Positions 22,466 through 33,722 of a stretch of 64,000 bases of DNA are shown one piece after another (position 1 is the first letter of the stretch; each line of letters opens with the position of its first letter). The stretch spans positions 196,313,063-196,377,062 of the forward strand of contig NC_134397.1 of NCBI RefSeq assembly GCF_050003625.1. Reading direction: 5' to 3'. The notes beneath the pieces are model-generated. The model did no database searches, was not told the DNA's origin, and worked only from the letters and a program-made list of their open reading frames with translations. Made by a program: the position numbers and the translations under genes. Source of the DNA: Haematobia irritans (Eukaryota; Arthropoda; Insecta; Diptera; Muscidae).

Positions 22466-23890
22466 TATGTAACGCCAAGAAGGAAAAGTCTAAGACCCAT
22501 CGTTTAGTATACCGATTGTCTTTGAATTAAATTCTGAGTCGATTTAGCGATGTCCGTCTGTCTGTCTGTCTGTCCGTCCGTCTGTCTGTATATGTAATTT
22601 TGTGTGCAAAGTACAGCACGCAGTTTAAGTCTGATCGTCCTCAAATTTGGCATAGGGCCGTTTCTTGGAAGAGACAATCGCTATTGGTTTTGGAAAAAAT
22701 CGGTTCAGATTTAGATATAGCTGCCATATATATTTATCCCCGATGTGGTCATAGTTAGCGTGTTTATCAACCGATTTTCTTGAAATACCGTACATCCAAA
22801 TAATTTATGAATCTCGAAAATCTGGCAAAATATCAGCCAAATCGGTTCAGATTTAGATATAGCTCCCATATATATCTTTCGCCCGATTTAGACTCATATG
22901 ACCATAGAGGGCAAAGTTTACTACCGCTCTTCGAGAAATTTTGCACAGAGGGTAGAATTGACATTCTACCAATGATTGGTAAATTTGATTGAAATCGGTT
23001 CAAATTTAGATATAGCTCTCATATATATCTTTCGTCCGATTTGAACTTATATGGCCACAAAAGCCAGAGTTTTGCCGTGATTTGCTTCAAATTTTGCACA
23101 AGGGATACGTTTAATAGTATCGTTAAGTGTGTCAATTTTTGTTACAATCGGTTCAGATTTAGATATAGCTCACATATATATCTTTCGCCCGATTCGGACT
23201 TTTATTGTCTCAAAAGCCAGAGTTTTGCCCTGACTTACTTCAAATTTTGCACAAGCGGTACTTTTAACGATACTATTGTATGTGCCAAATATGGTCAAAA
23301 TCGATTCAGATTTAGATATAGCTCCTATATATATCTTTCTTCAGATTTGAACTTATATGGCCTCAAAATCCAGGGTTTTGCCGTGATTTGCTTCAAATTT
23401 CGCACAAGGAGTACGTTTAGTAGTATCGGTAATTGTGCCAAATTTGGTTGATATCGGTTCAGATTTAGAAATTTTGCATAGATAGCAGAATTATTACTCT
23501 AACTATACATGCCAAATTTAGTCAAAATCGGTTCAGATTATATATATAGCTCCCATATATACGTACATAAATTTTAATTCTAGAGATTTTGTAGAAGTAA
23601 AAAAATTGTCTCCTTTATATAGCTTCCAGCAAATGTGAAGTAGTTGAGATGGTAACCCAAATTTTGGGCTACATAGGGGTGAAGGGTATAATATAGTCGG
23701 CCCCGCCCGACTTTAGACTTTACTTACTTGTTTTAGTTAGGAAACTGTTATTAGATACAAGAAACGTCATAAAATCATTTACTTTAATGTAACGTTATTT
23801 TTTTTCCTTAAAATTAATGAAATACATATCCAATACAAAAATAAGAAACGGTTGTTAATTTTTCTTTTTAGTTTTTTTTTTTTTATATTT

Positions 23891-24710
23891 TTAGTCATCT
23901 GACATTGATTCATTAGCAAAAACATCATCATTATCTTCCATATCATCATTTTCAACATTATCCTCTTTTGGGGATTTGAGGAGCTCCACAGCTGCAATAG
24001 GCAAATTTTGAAATTTTTTCTTTGGAAACTTTCTTAGAGAACATATTAAAGGATCTGAAGTGATTAAAAATCTATTAAAAATGTCTTCGTTAGCCTTCTG
24101 CCTACTACATTTTCGCGCAAAATCCTCCCTGAAACGTTTGAAGTCTTTGTTTCGGGCCTCCTGAGCCTCTTCGGACAATTGACCTATTGGCAACAATTCA
24201 TTAGACACTATTTTCGGTCCATGTATAAAATATTTATGCAGCGTTTAAGGCATACAATACCAAGGATATTTTTTAACAAACAATCTGCCAGTACTTAAAG
24301 CAAATTGTCGAAACTTCTCTATTTCGATTTCATGTCCACTGGAAAACAAAACAAAAGAAATAAAATTACAACAACAGTAACACTAACTTGACGTACACAT
24401 ATTATTTCTGTTTTTACTTGCATTTTTTTTCAGTTGCATGGGCATAAAAAAAATATTTTTTTAACAGGGGCAAGTATGGGCAAAATTTTTTTTCGTTAAC
24501 ATATCACTTACATTTGTTATTTCAAGAAAAAAAATACATTTCCACTGAATTCAGTGGTATTCACAACTATATGCCTAAATATATACCTAAAAACACACAT
24601 TTTATACGCCTGTACGGAAAAATTTATTAAAAATACAAACAGATACTTATTGTACTAATATATTCCATTAAAACTCAAAAAAAAAAAATACCTGAGGTTG
24701 AAGGTTCCAT
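23891..24710 (-). pseudogene. Broken spliced transposon-like gene: first exon and last exon
   Basis: I recognise the protein type from multi-copy uncharacterised insect predictions but cannot name the family. Last exon: a splice acceptor (TTGTTTTCCAG) at 24339-24349 opens a frame with FRQFALSTGRLFVKKYPWY, an in-frame TAA at 24245-24247, then HKYFIHGPKIVSNELLPIGQ and LSEEAQEARNKDFKRFRE, a basic RKCSRQ run, SDPLICSLRKFPKKK, and an acidic tail (EDNVENDDMEDNDD) to TAA 23891. Putative first exon: ATGGAACCTTCAACCTCAG (24710 down to 24692) followed by GTATTT, a good donor. Phases of the two exons do not match and the space between is short and AT-rich, so middle exons appear deleted. It lies between two R1 copies (23735 and about 24903). 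Inactive because of the premature stop and the missing middle. Confidence 0.6.
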
Positions 24711-24902
24711 TGTTAAAAAAATTATACTTGTTTAATTTTTTAAGAAAAATCACTTTTAAATATCAAAACACTTGTGTTTTTTACAATGCGCGCACCGAAG
24801 TTAAGAAAACGTTAAATTTGCAATCGCAGTGCACAGATACCATTGACTTTTTTCCAATTATTTTTTTACACAGTGATGCAGAATTTTGTTCTCTTTCGAA
24901 CG

Positions 24903-26189
24903 GTACCCATCATGGGTGGGTATCTTTGATTTGAATTTTTGAATTAATCACACAAATCGGTATGAAATACCCCAATGTGGATCGTCTTAGAATTAAATTC
25001 TGAGTCGATTTAGCGATGTCCGTCTGTCTGTATATGTAATTTTATGTGCAAAGTACAGCTCGCAGTTTAAGTCTGATCGTCCTCAAATTTGGCACATAGT
25101 TTTACATTGGCTCAAAGACAATCGCTATTGATTTTGAAAAAAATCGGTTCAGGTTTAGATATAGCTACCATATATATTTATTACCGATCTGCTCATAATG
25201 GAAGTATTTATCAAATTATTTTCTCAAAATTTCGGGCAGCCAAATATTTTGGGACTTTCGTAAGATATGCAAGATATCAGCCAAATCAGTTCAGATTTAG
25301 ATATAGCTCCCATATATATCTTTCGTCCGATTTGAACTTATATATCCAAAAAAGTCAGAGTTTTGTCTTGATTTCCTTCAAATTTTGCACAAGGAGTAGG
25401 TTTAATAGTATTGTTAATTGTGCTTAATTTGGTTGTAATCGGTTCAGATTTATATATAGCTCCCATTTATACCTTTCGTCCGATTTCGACTAATATGGCC
25501 TCAAAAGCCAGAGGTTTACCCTGATTGGCTTCAAATTTTGCACAAGGAGTACGTTTAAGGGTATCATTCATTCATTTCATTTGGTTAAAATCTGTTCAGA
25601 TTTAGATTTACACCCATATGACCACGGAGGCTGAGATAGCAGGATTAATATTCTAACTATGCAATGCAAATTTGGTCAAAATTGGTTCATATTTAGATAT
25701 AGCTCCCATATATATGTACACCAGAGTAGGGGAAATATGGTAGAATGTTTTATATTTTAGACCCATTTTCAATGGGAATTTCCTCCAATTGACTCGATAG
25801 TTTCCACAGAGAATACATTTAATATGCTATTTAAGCGTGACATTCTGATCTAATATGGCCAAAATACCCCTATTTTACGCAAAATCGTAGCCATATCCTA
25901 CACACTGTAATGCCAAACTTTCCACAGAATGGTCGAATTTTAAATAAAGCTCCGACTTGTGAAAATATCACCCAATTGGCCAAATAATATATCCCAACCC
26001 ACAATGGACCACATATCTTGCCGAGATTTAACCAATATCCTTGTAAAATCGGCGCTGCTGAGGAGCAAAAATTGTAAATATTACTCAAATTGTCCTATAT
26101 CTCGAATAAATATGTATCACCGATGAATCATAAGTGCTCTTTTGTACAATTGCATCAAAATTGCTCTAGCTTTATATTTCCCATATTTT
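24903..26189 (-). repeat. R1 repeat copy (reverse), diverged
   Basis: The tail is damaged near 24903 (ACCCATCATGGGTGGGTATC), followed by ATTCTGAGTCGATTTAGCG and a short (CCGT/CTGT) tract at 25018-25029. R1 body units with ATATAGCTCCCATATATATC follow to about 25720. From 25720 to 26188 the sequence matches the complement of an R1 variant seen at 31080-31190. No head palindrome is left. Frames at 25089-25427 and 25870-26088 are not genes. Confidence 0.7.
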
Positions 26190-28372
26190 TATACCCACCA
26201 CCATAGAATGGTAACGGGGATATAATAAGTTTGTTATTCCGTTTGTAACACATCGAAATATCGATTTCCGACTATATAAAGTATATATATTCTTGATCAG
26301 GGAGAAATTCTAAGACGATATAACGATGTCCGTCTGTCCGTCTGTCTGTCTGTCTGTCTGTTGTAATCACGCTACAGTCTTCAATAATGAAGCAATCGTG
26401 CTGAAATTTTGCACAAACTCTTCTTTTGTCTGCAGGCAGGTCAAGTTCGAAGATGTGCTATATCGGTCCATGTTTTGATATAGTCCCCATATAAACCGAC
26501 CTCCCGATTTGGGGTCTTGGGCTTATAGAAATCGAAGTTTTTATCCAATTTGCCTGAAATTTGAAATCTAGAGATATTTTATGACCATAAAGAGGTGGTG
26601 AGTATCGGTCCATGTTTTGGTATAGCCCCCATATAGACCGATCTCCCGATTTTAATTCTTGGGCTTATAGAAACCGCAGTTTTTATTCAATTTACCTGAA
26701 ATTGGAAATCTAGAGGTATTGTAGGACCACAAATACGTGTGTCAAAAATTGTGAGTATCGGTCCATATTTTGGTATAGCCCCCATATAGACCGATCTCCC
26801 GATTTTACTTCTTGGGCTTATAGAAACCGCAGTTTTTATTCAATTAACCTGAAATTGGAAATCTAGAGGTATTTTAGGACCACAAATACGTGTGCCAAAA
26901 ATTGTGAGTATCGGTCCATGTTTTGCTATGGTCCCCATATAAAACGACCTCTCGATTTGGTGTCTTGGGTTTATAGAAACCGTAGTTTTTATGCAATTTG
27001 TCTGAAATTGGAAATCTAGAGGTATTTTAGGACCATAAAGAGGTGTGCCGAAAATGGTGAGTATCGGTCCATATTTTGGTATAGCCCCCATATAGACCGA
27101 TTTCCCGCTTTTATTTCTTGGGCTTCTAGAATCCAAAGTTTTTATTCAATTTACCTGAAATTGGAAATCTAGAGGTATTGTAGGACCACAAATACGTATG
27201 TCAAAAATTGTGAGTATCGGTCCATATTTTGGTATAGCCCCCATATAGACCGATCTCCCGATTTTACTTCTTGGGCTTATAGAAACCGCAGGTTTTATCC
27301 AATTTACATGAAATTTGAAATCGAGAGGTACTTTAGAACCGTAAAGGGGTGTGCCAAAAACGGTGAGCATCGGTCCATCCTTTGGTATGGTCCCCGTATA
27401 AACCGACCTCCCGATTTGGGGTCTTGGGCTTAAAGAAACCGTAGTTTTTATCTAATTTGCCTGAAATTGAAAATCTAGAGGTACTTGAGGACCATCAAAA
27501 GGTGTGCCGAAAATGGTCCGTATCGTTCCATGTTTTGGTATAGCCCCCATAGACCGTTCTCCCGATTTTACGTCTTGGGTTTATAGAATCCGTACAATTT
27601 GCCTGAAATTGGAAATTTATAGGTATTTTAGGACCATAAAGAGTGTGCCACAAATGGTGAGTATCGGTCCATGTTTTGGTATAGCCCCCATATAGACCGA
27701 TATCCCGATTTTACTTCTTGAGCTTCTAGAATCTGAAGTTTTTATCCAATTTGCCTGAAATTGGAAATCTAGAGATATTTTCGTGCCACAAAGAGGTGTG
27801 CCGAAAACGGTGAGTATCGGTCCATATTTTAGTATAGCCCCCATAAGAACGATCTACCGATTTAACTCCTTGGGTTTTTAGAAACCGTAGTTTTTATCCG
27901 ATTTACCTGAAATTGTAAATATTCCGGTATTTTAGGCTCACAAAAACGTGTATCGGATTAAGTTTTTATCGGTCCATTTAGTAATGCCCCCATATAGACC
28001 GACTTCACTTCTTGGTATAGAAGGCGCACTGATCATGAAAATTGCTTGAAACTCAATGTAAAATTTCCAGATTTTACTACTCGGGTGAAAATCTACAGAT
28101 TTAAGACTTCAAATCAAGACGTTATTTTATAATTTTCTTGCACACTTACAAGAGATGTTAATGATTCCTCTAAAACTCAAACAAAAATGGTTCTTATAAA
28201 TCCAGAATCTGATAAAGTCCTCATAGGTGAAATCTTTAAATTTATCTTCGGGAGGTGTCCTCAAGTCCTCAAGCCCTCCTGAAATTTCAAAAGAAACCCT
28301 AATATTTGTTTCATGGTGGTGGGTATTTAAGATTCGGCCCGGCCGAACCTACTGCTGTATATACTTGTTTAC
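26190..28372 (-). repeat. R3 repeat copy (reverse), complete, regular 153-bp body
   Basis: Best R3 example. The tail hairpin is TATACCCACCACCATAG...GGGATATAA at 26190-26225, with (GTCT)n at 26330-26360. The box ATCGGTCCAT, or a variant, starts at 26605, 26758, 26911, 27064, 27217, 27370 and 27523: six intervals of exactly 153 bp. It then recurs at 27664 (141 bp) and 27817 (153 bp). The head is CCATGGTGGTGGGT-like, then TTCGGCCCGGCCGAA and TATATACTTGTTT, ending at 28372. Minus frames (26840-27136, 27146-27370, 27617-27844) translate the unit as a 51-residue repeat with SVYMGAIPKxGPILTIFGT. Confidence 0.9.
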
Positions 28373-28614
28373 TAACATTGTGTTTCATCCCAGGGTGTTA
28401 GCCGATTTAATTTTTAATTCTAGCGATTTTGTAGAGGTACAAAAAATTTTCTCTAAATCGTTTCAGATATAAATATTTGTATATGGGAATATAACCCTTG
28501 ATAATAACTCCCAACAAATTTGAAGGAGTTGAGATGGTAACACAAATTTTGGTCTACATTGTGGTGAAGGGTATAATATAGTCGGCTCGCCCGACTTTAG
28601 ACTTTTCTTACTTG
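28373..28614 (-). repeat. R1 head and first body part, fragment
   Basis: GGTGAAGGGTATAATATAG, GTCGGCTCGCCCGAC and TTTTCTTACTTGTT are the R1 head in reverse, preceded by the R1 sub-head region (GTTGAGATGGTAACACAAAT). The rest of the element is absent. It abuts the end of the R3 copy on the left and R3 sequence on the right. Confidence 0.75.
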
Positions 28615-29284
28615 TTATCGGTCCATTTGGTAAGGCATCGATTTAACTTCTTGAGGGTACACCCAAGGAAAAAAATATATTTTCCTTCGAAATGAAATTT
28701 TAGACAAACGAAATTCCCCTTTCGTATAGTATTTTCTTTTAGAGCAAATTAATCCGAATTTTGATAAGCGACTCAAGATCTCTCTTGAATTTGTGTCAAA
28801 AGGAAACTTTTCTTGTCTAAAATTTCGTTCCTCAGAAAAGAAAACAATTCTTTCAGGGTATAGCAGGCGCACTGATCATGAAAATTGCTTGAAACTGAAA
28901 TTAAACTTTCCAGATTTTACTTATCGTATTCATTTAAATGATGGCGTAAAAAATCTACAGATTTAGGATTTCAAATCAAGGTGTTATTTCATCATATACA
29001 CTATATGTTTATGATTTCTCTAAAACTCAAACAAAATTGGTTCTCATAAATCCAGAATCTGATCTAGTCTTCATAGCTAGAATCTTTAATTTTTTTCTTC
29101 GGGAAGCGTACTGGTTGAACTGATTTTCTTTGTAGAAGATTTGTCACCAAACCCCCTAAAAGTCTATATATTATCAAGTAACCCACTACGACGAAGAGTT
29201 TTTAAAGTAAACTTTTATATTTGATTCATGGTGGTGGGTATTTAAGATTCGGCCCCGCCTAACTTACAGCTGTATATCCTTGTT
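28615..29284 (-). repeat. R3 head-proximal fragment
   Basis: ATCGGTCCATTTGGTAA at 28617 is a degenerate R3 unit. From there the sequence follows the R3 head-proximal region (CGCACTGATCATGAAAATTG, CAGAATCTGATCTAGTCTTC) to GGTGGTGGGTATTTAAGATT and a degraded palindrome and end near 29284. A small MITE is inserted at 28660-28858. Confidence 0.75.
28660..28858. mobile_element. 199-bp MITE with TA duplication
   Basis: The ends are inverted over about 55 bases with mismatches: CACCCAAGGAAAAAA at the left and the complement of TTTCTTTTCTGAGG-like sequence at the right. Both arms carry GAAATTTTAGACAA. TA flanks it (28658-28659 and 28859-28860), and deleting it restores the R3 sequence TTGAGGG-TA-TAGCAGGCGC. 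The 85-codon minus frame across it is fortuitous. Confidence 0.8.
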
Positions 29285-30680
29285 TTAAAGTAAATTTGAA
29301 AGAAAAAAATTAAAATAAAGTAAAACTAAAATCTATATTTCTAAATGTTACAAATAGAATCTTATGGTGGTGGACATTAAAATGGATCGATAAAGCACCA
29401 TATTCTAGCCTAACCTTCTAGAAAGCATAGAATAATCTCCATAATTAAAAGTTGCACGGACATTACAGTCATTGGTCGATTGAAGATCTCAATCGTATTA
29501 AATTTGCGTACATATTTGTTTATCCTTGTACTTGGTTTTATATACAGTAAAATCCATAAAATTTTATTTTTTTTGCGAAAATTACGTAAAACGTCAAAAA
29601 CACCTCTTGTGAAGTAAAAATAAAGTTCATCTGTGGAATAGCTTTTTTGGATGTACACGAAATATGACATGGCAACTATTCAACAACTTTCAAATAGGCT
29701 AGTCATTCCCGGAAGATCTTCCAAACCATTCTAGCGTTTGAAGTAAACTAAGACATTATGCGACTCTATCATCAATATTTGTTCAAATTGTGGTGTAGAA
29801 CATATTGCGTTAAACAAATTACCAATAATGTCAAACCATTAATCTTGCACCGGTGAATGGAAACAAACTAAGCACTAAAAAAAAGGCAAATATACAAATA
29901 GAGTCATATTGGTCCCAGGAAAATTATTCAATAGAGGAGAAGAAGAGGGAAAACCACAGGTGTTAGTTGAGTTGAGCTATACTTACAAAGCCACCCCACC
30001 TCCTGTGAAGTGAAAATTCCGAAGGTGACAAACTTCTATTCATGTACGACAAAATATCCTAGATTTGGTTGGAAGGAATTCAAAAGAATATTTTGTTTTG
30101 AGAAATGCCTCTTCAGATCCAATTACAAAACGAACGAAAAAAATGGTATTGTTCCCTCTATCTGGGATGTGGTGGTGGTTACTCTAAGGCATTCGGAACA
30201 ATCTCATTTCCTGTTTACATTACCGGATATACTTTTGGGAAATAGAAAGGTGGCACAAAGAAAAAAAGAAAAACATCCCAGTTGGGATATGGGGTTCCTT
30301 CCATCCACCTATGGACCTTTCTTCTAGCTATTGCTTTTCTCTCGTAAAGTGGACGCCACTTTATTATTATTATACTGTAGTACGATGAAATGAAAGAACT
30401 TGTGATATTTATGGTAAAATTTTGACATTGTTTTCTATAAATTGCATAAACGAATTATGATTTATGGCTGTGAACAATATATAAGGGGTTTGAAAAATGT
30501 TTCAGTTTAGAAAATTTTAATAAATCCTAAGGAATAAATAATACGGAACAAATTTAATTAAATGCAAAATTAAACAAATGAGTAGAAAGTCGGGCGGGCC
30601 GACTTTGTTTGTGGAGTGTCAATGATATAGGTTTAGAAGATAAACATACACACAGAAAAAAGTTACCTCTTCTTTAAGTT
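29285..30680. other. Mostly unassigned sequence, no credible gene
   Basis: 29340-29530 is related to 11790-11900 inside the hAT element (shared 'CATTAAAATGGATC' and 'ATAATT.AAAGTTG'). 30576-30605 carries an isolated R1-like palindrome GTCGGGCGGGCCGAC. A 105-codon plus frame at 30010-30327 has no recognisable motif. The remainder looks like unique intergenic DNA. Confidence 0.55.
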
Positions 30681-33098
30681 AAAACAAGTAAGGAAAGTCT
30701 AAAGTCGGGTGGGCCGACTATATTATATCCTGCACCACTTTGTAGATCTAAATTTTCGATACCATATCACATCCGTCAAATGTGTTGGGGGCTATATATA
30801 AAGGTTTGTCCCAAATACTTACATTTAAATATCACTCGATTTGGACAAAATTTGACTTTTACAAAATCTATAGACTCAAAATTTAAGTTGGCTAATGCAC
30901 TAGGGTGGAACACAATTTTAGTAAAAAACAAGTAAGTAAAGTCTAAAGTCGGGCGGTGCCGACTATTTTGGCCCTATGTAGGCCAAAATTTGTGTTACCA
31001 TCTCAACTACTTCACATTTGCTGGAAGCTATATAACATAAAGGAGACAATTTTTTTACTTCTACAAAATCTCTAGCTATCCTCTAACGCTATCCAGTTAA
31101 TTGGAGGACACTTCCATTGAAAATGGTTCTAAAATGTGTTACAGTCTACCATATTTCCCCAACTCTGGTGTACGTATATATGGGAGCTATATATAATTTG
31201 AACCGATTTTGACTAAATTTGACATGTGTAGTTAGAATAATAATTCTGCTATTTATGCGAAATTTCACGCATGTTAAATGGGAGTATAACTTTGGCCCCC
31301 TGGTCATATGAGTGCAAATCGGACGGAAGATATATATGGGAGCCATATCTAAATCTGAACCAATTTCAATCAAATTTGGCACAATTACCGATACCAAACG
31401 TACTCCTTGTGCGAAATTTGAAGCAAATCACGGCAAAACCCTGGATTTTGAGGCCATATAAGTTCAAATCGGACGAAAGATATAAATGGGAGCTATATCT
31501 AAATCTGAATCGATTTTGACCATATTTGGCACATACAATAGTATCGGTAAAAGTACCGCTTGTGCAAAATTTGAAGCAAATCACGGCAAAACTCTGGCTT
31601 TTGTGGCCATATAAGTTCAAATCGGACGAAAGATATATATGAGAGCTATATCTAAATTTGAACCTATTTCAATCAAATTTACCAAGCATTGGTAGAATGT
31701 CAATTCTACCCTCTGTGCAAAATTTCATGAAGATCGGTAGTAAACTTTGCCCTCTGTGGTCATATGAGTCTAAATCGGACGAAAGATATATATATGGGAG
31801 CTATATCTAAATCGGAACCGATTTGCAAAATTTTCGAGATTCATAAAATATTTGGATGTACGGTATTTCAAGAAAATCGGTTGATAAACACGCTAACTAT
31901 GACCAAATCGGGGATAAAAATATATGGCAGCTATATCTAAATCTGAACCGATTTTTTCCAAAACCAATAGCGATTGTCTCTGTCCCAAGAAACGGCCCTC
32001 TGCCAAAATTGAAGACGATCGGACTTAAATTGCGAGCTGTGCTTTGGGCACAAAATTACATATACAGACAGACAGACGGACAGACAGAAGGACGGACAGA
32101 CAGACAGACGGACACCGCTAAATCGACTCAGAATTTAATTCTAAGCCGATCGGTATACTAAAAGATGGGTCTATGACCACTATTTCTCGGCACTACATAC
32201 AAATGCACAAACTTATTATACCCTGTACCACAGTAGTGGTGAAGGGTATAAATATGGGAAACATTTAAATCTGAAGCAATTTTAAGGAAACTTCGCAAAA
32301 GTTTATTTATGATTTATCGCTCGATATATATGTATTAGAAGTTTAGGAAAATTAGAGTCATTTTTACAACTTTTCGACTAAACAGTGGCTATTTAATAAG
32401 GAAAATGTTGGTATTCGAAAATGAGAAAAACATATATATATGGGAGCTATATCTAAATCTGAACCGATTTCAATCAAATTTGGCACACATGACTATATTA
32501 CTAATTGTACTCCTTGTGCAAAATTTCAACCAAATTGGGCCAAAACTCTGGCTTCTGGGGCCATATAAGTCCATATCGGGCGAAAAATATATATGGAAGC
32601 TATATCTAAATCTGAACCGATTTCAATTAAATTTGGTACACATGACTATACTACCAATTGTACTCCTTGTGCAAAATTTCAAGCTAATCGGGATAAAACT
32701 CTGGCTTCTGGGTCCATATAAGTGCATATCGGACGAAAGATATATATGGGAGCTATATCTAAATCTGAACCGATTTCTTCCAAAATCAATAGGGTTCTAT
32801 TCTGACCCAAATTAGGAACATATGCCAAACTTGAAGGCGATTGGACTTAAATTGCAATCTGGACTTTGATCACAAAAATGTGTTCACAGACAGACGGACG
32901 GACGGACGGACGGACGGACGGACGGACAGACGGACAGACGGACAGACGGACAGACGGACATGGTTATATCGACTCAGGGACCCACCCTGAGCATTATTGC
33001 CAAAGACACCATGTGTCTATCTCGTCTCCTTCTGAGTGTTACAAACATATGCACTAACTTATAATACCCTGTTCCAAAGTGTGGCGCAGGGTATAAAT
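30681..33098 (+). repeat. R1 copy (outer): head 30681-30925, body and tail 32250-33098
   Basis: The head AAAACAAGTAAGG is at 30681, with the palindrome GTCGGGTGGGCCGAC, and runs to GGAACACAATTTTAGTAAAA. There a second R1 (30926-32249) interrupts it. It resumes with ATATGGGAAACATTTAAATC at 32250. Body boxes TGGGAGCTAT occur at 32441, 32594 (one mismatch) and 32747, exactly 153 bp apart. The tail has a long (GACG/GACA)n tract at 32885-32958 and the hairpin TACCCTGTTCC...GCGCAGGGTATAA. The 136-codon frame at 32405-32815 is repeat translation. Confidence 0.85.
30926..32249 (+). repeat. R1 copy (inner), nested in the outer R1
   Basis: A complete head-to-tail R1 variant. The head is AACAAGTAAGTAAAG with palindrome GTCGGGCGGTGCCGAC; body units are related to the copy at 21481-23735. 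The tail has (GACA/GACG)n at 32068-32112 and the hairpin TATACCCTGTACCAC...GTGAAGGGTATAA. Its clean join to ATATGGGAAAC at 32250 shows it inserted into an A-run of the outer copy. No target duplication is discernible because of the A-run. Confidence 0.85.
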
Positions 33099-33722
33099 TA
33101 GAGGTGTGCACGTGAGTAATAGTTTACTCACGCTCACGCACACTCACGACTGAAAAATCATACTCACGCACACTCACGACTGAAAAATCATACTCACGCA
33201 CACTCACGACTGAAAAATCATACTCACGCACACTCACGCACGATATTTTTTGGTAGGACTCACGCTCACGCACGCTTACGAAAAGAAAATTTGTACTCAC
33301 TCACACTCATGCACGAAAACGTCGTGACTTTCGAAAAATACCGTGACTCACGAAAAATATCGTGACTCACGAATAATTTTATGATTAATTTACCTTACCG
33401 AAGTGTCTGAAAACATGAGCATTATTAAAATCGAGAGTGTTATTAAACTCTTAACATCCCAGATGTCACTAAAATTGTAATTGAATTTAACTCTTAAGCG
33501 TTTTATGTTGGTGAGCAGGAATATTTTCGTGAGTGTAATTGGTTACTCACGCACACTCACGAAGATATTATTTTCGTGACTCACGCTCACGCACGACATT
33601 TTGGTTTGTTAATCACGCTCACGCACACTCACGCTGTTGTCATGAGCTTTACTCACGGCTCACGCACGAATCACGAAAATTTTCGTGAGTCACGACAATT
33701 TCGTGTCACGTGCACACCTCTA
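33099..33722. mobile_element. hAT-type MITE with GTATAAAT duplication and ACTCACG repeats
   Basis: Perfect 17-bp inverted ends TAGAGGTGTGCACGTGA. A perfect 8-bp target duplication, GTATAAAT, lies at 33091-33098 and 33723-33730. The length is 624 bp. The interior is packed with CTCACG/CGTGAG motifs in both orientations, including about three tandem 30-bp units (ACTCACGCAC, ACTCACGACTG, AAAAATCAT) from 33125 to 33221. No coding capacity. Such subterminal motifs are often transposase binding sites in hAT elements. Confidence 0.95.

Larger units (their letters stand above)
21481..23735 (-). repeat. R1 repeat copy (reverse), split by a DD41D mariner
   Basis: The tail hairpin TATACCCTTCACCAC...GTACAGGGTATAA is at 21483-21515. 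The tail resumes after the mariner as TGTAACGCCAAGAAGG, then (GTCY)n at 22550-22590. The body follows, with ATATAGCTCCCATATATATC boxes. The head GTCGGCCCCGCCCGAC and TTTACTTACTTGTTTT ends near 23735. A 136-codon plus frame (23041-23451, antisense to the element) spans almost three units; its NRFRFRYSSHIYLS-like repeats simply follow the 153-bp period. Confidence 0.9.

Noticed and set aside
23041..23451. 136-codon frame with NRFRFRYSSHIYLS-type repeats
   Set aside because: It runs antisense through three R1 units. The repetition is the 153-bp DNA period, and no start context, promoter or splice signal supports a gene.
26840..27136. 98-codon frame of the 51-residue R3 repeat as a real gene
   Set aside because: The pattern is notable (see findings), but the frame opens and closes inside the repeat and neighbouring units have stops, so I do not call it a CDS.
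26190..28372. Long terminal repeats of a retrotransposon
   Set aside because: The two ends of R3 differ from each other, there is no primer-binding site or polypurine tract, and no gag or pol trace.
30010..30327. 105-codon plus frame
   Set aside because: No recognisable domain, ordinary composition for the region, and no supporting signal around it.
32405..32815. 136-codon frame with YIWELYLNLNRF repeats
   Set aside because: Another frame of R1 units; other copies are interrupted by stops in this frame.
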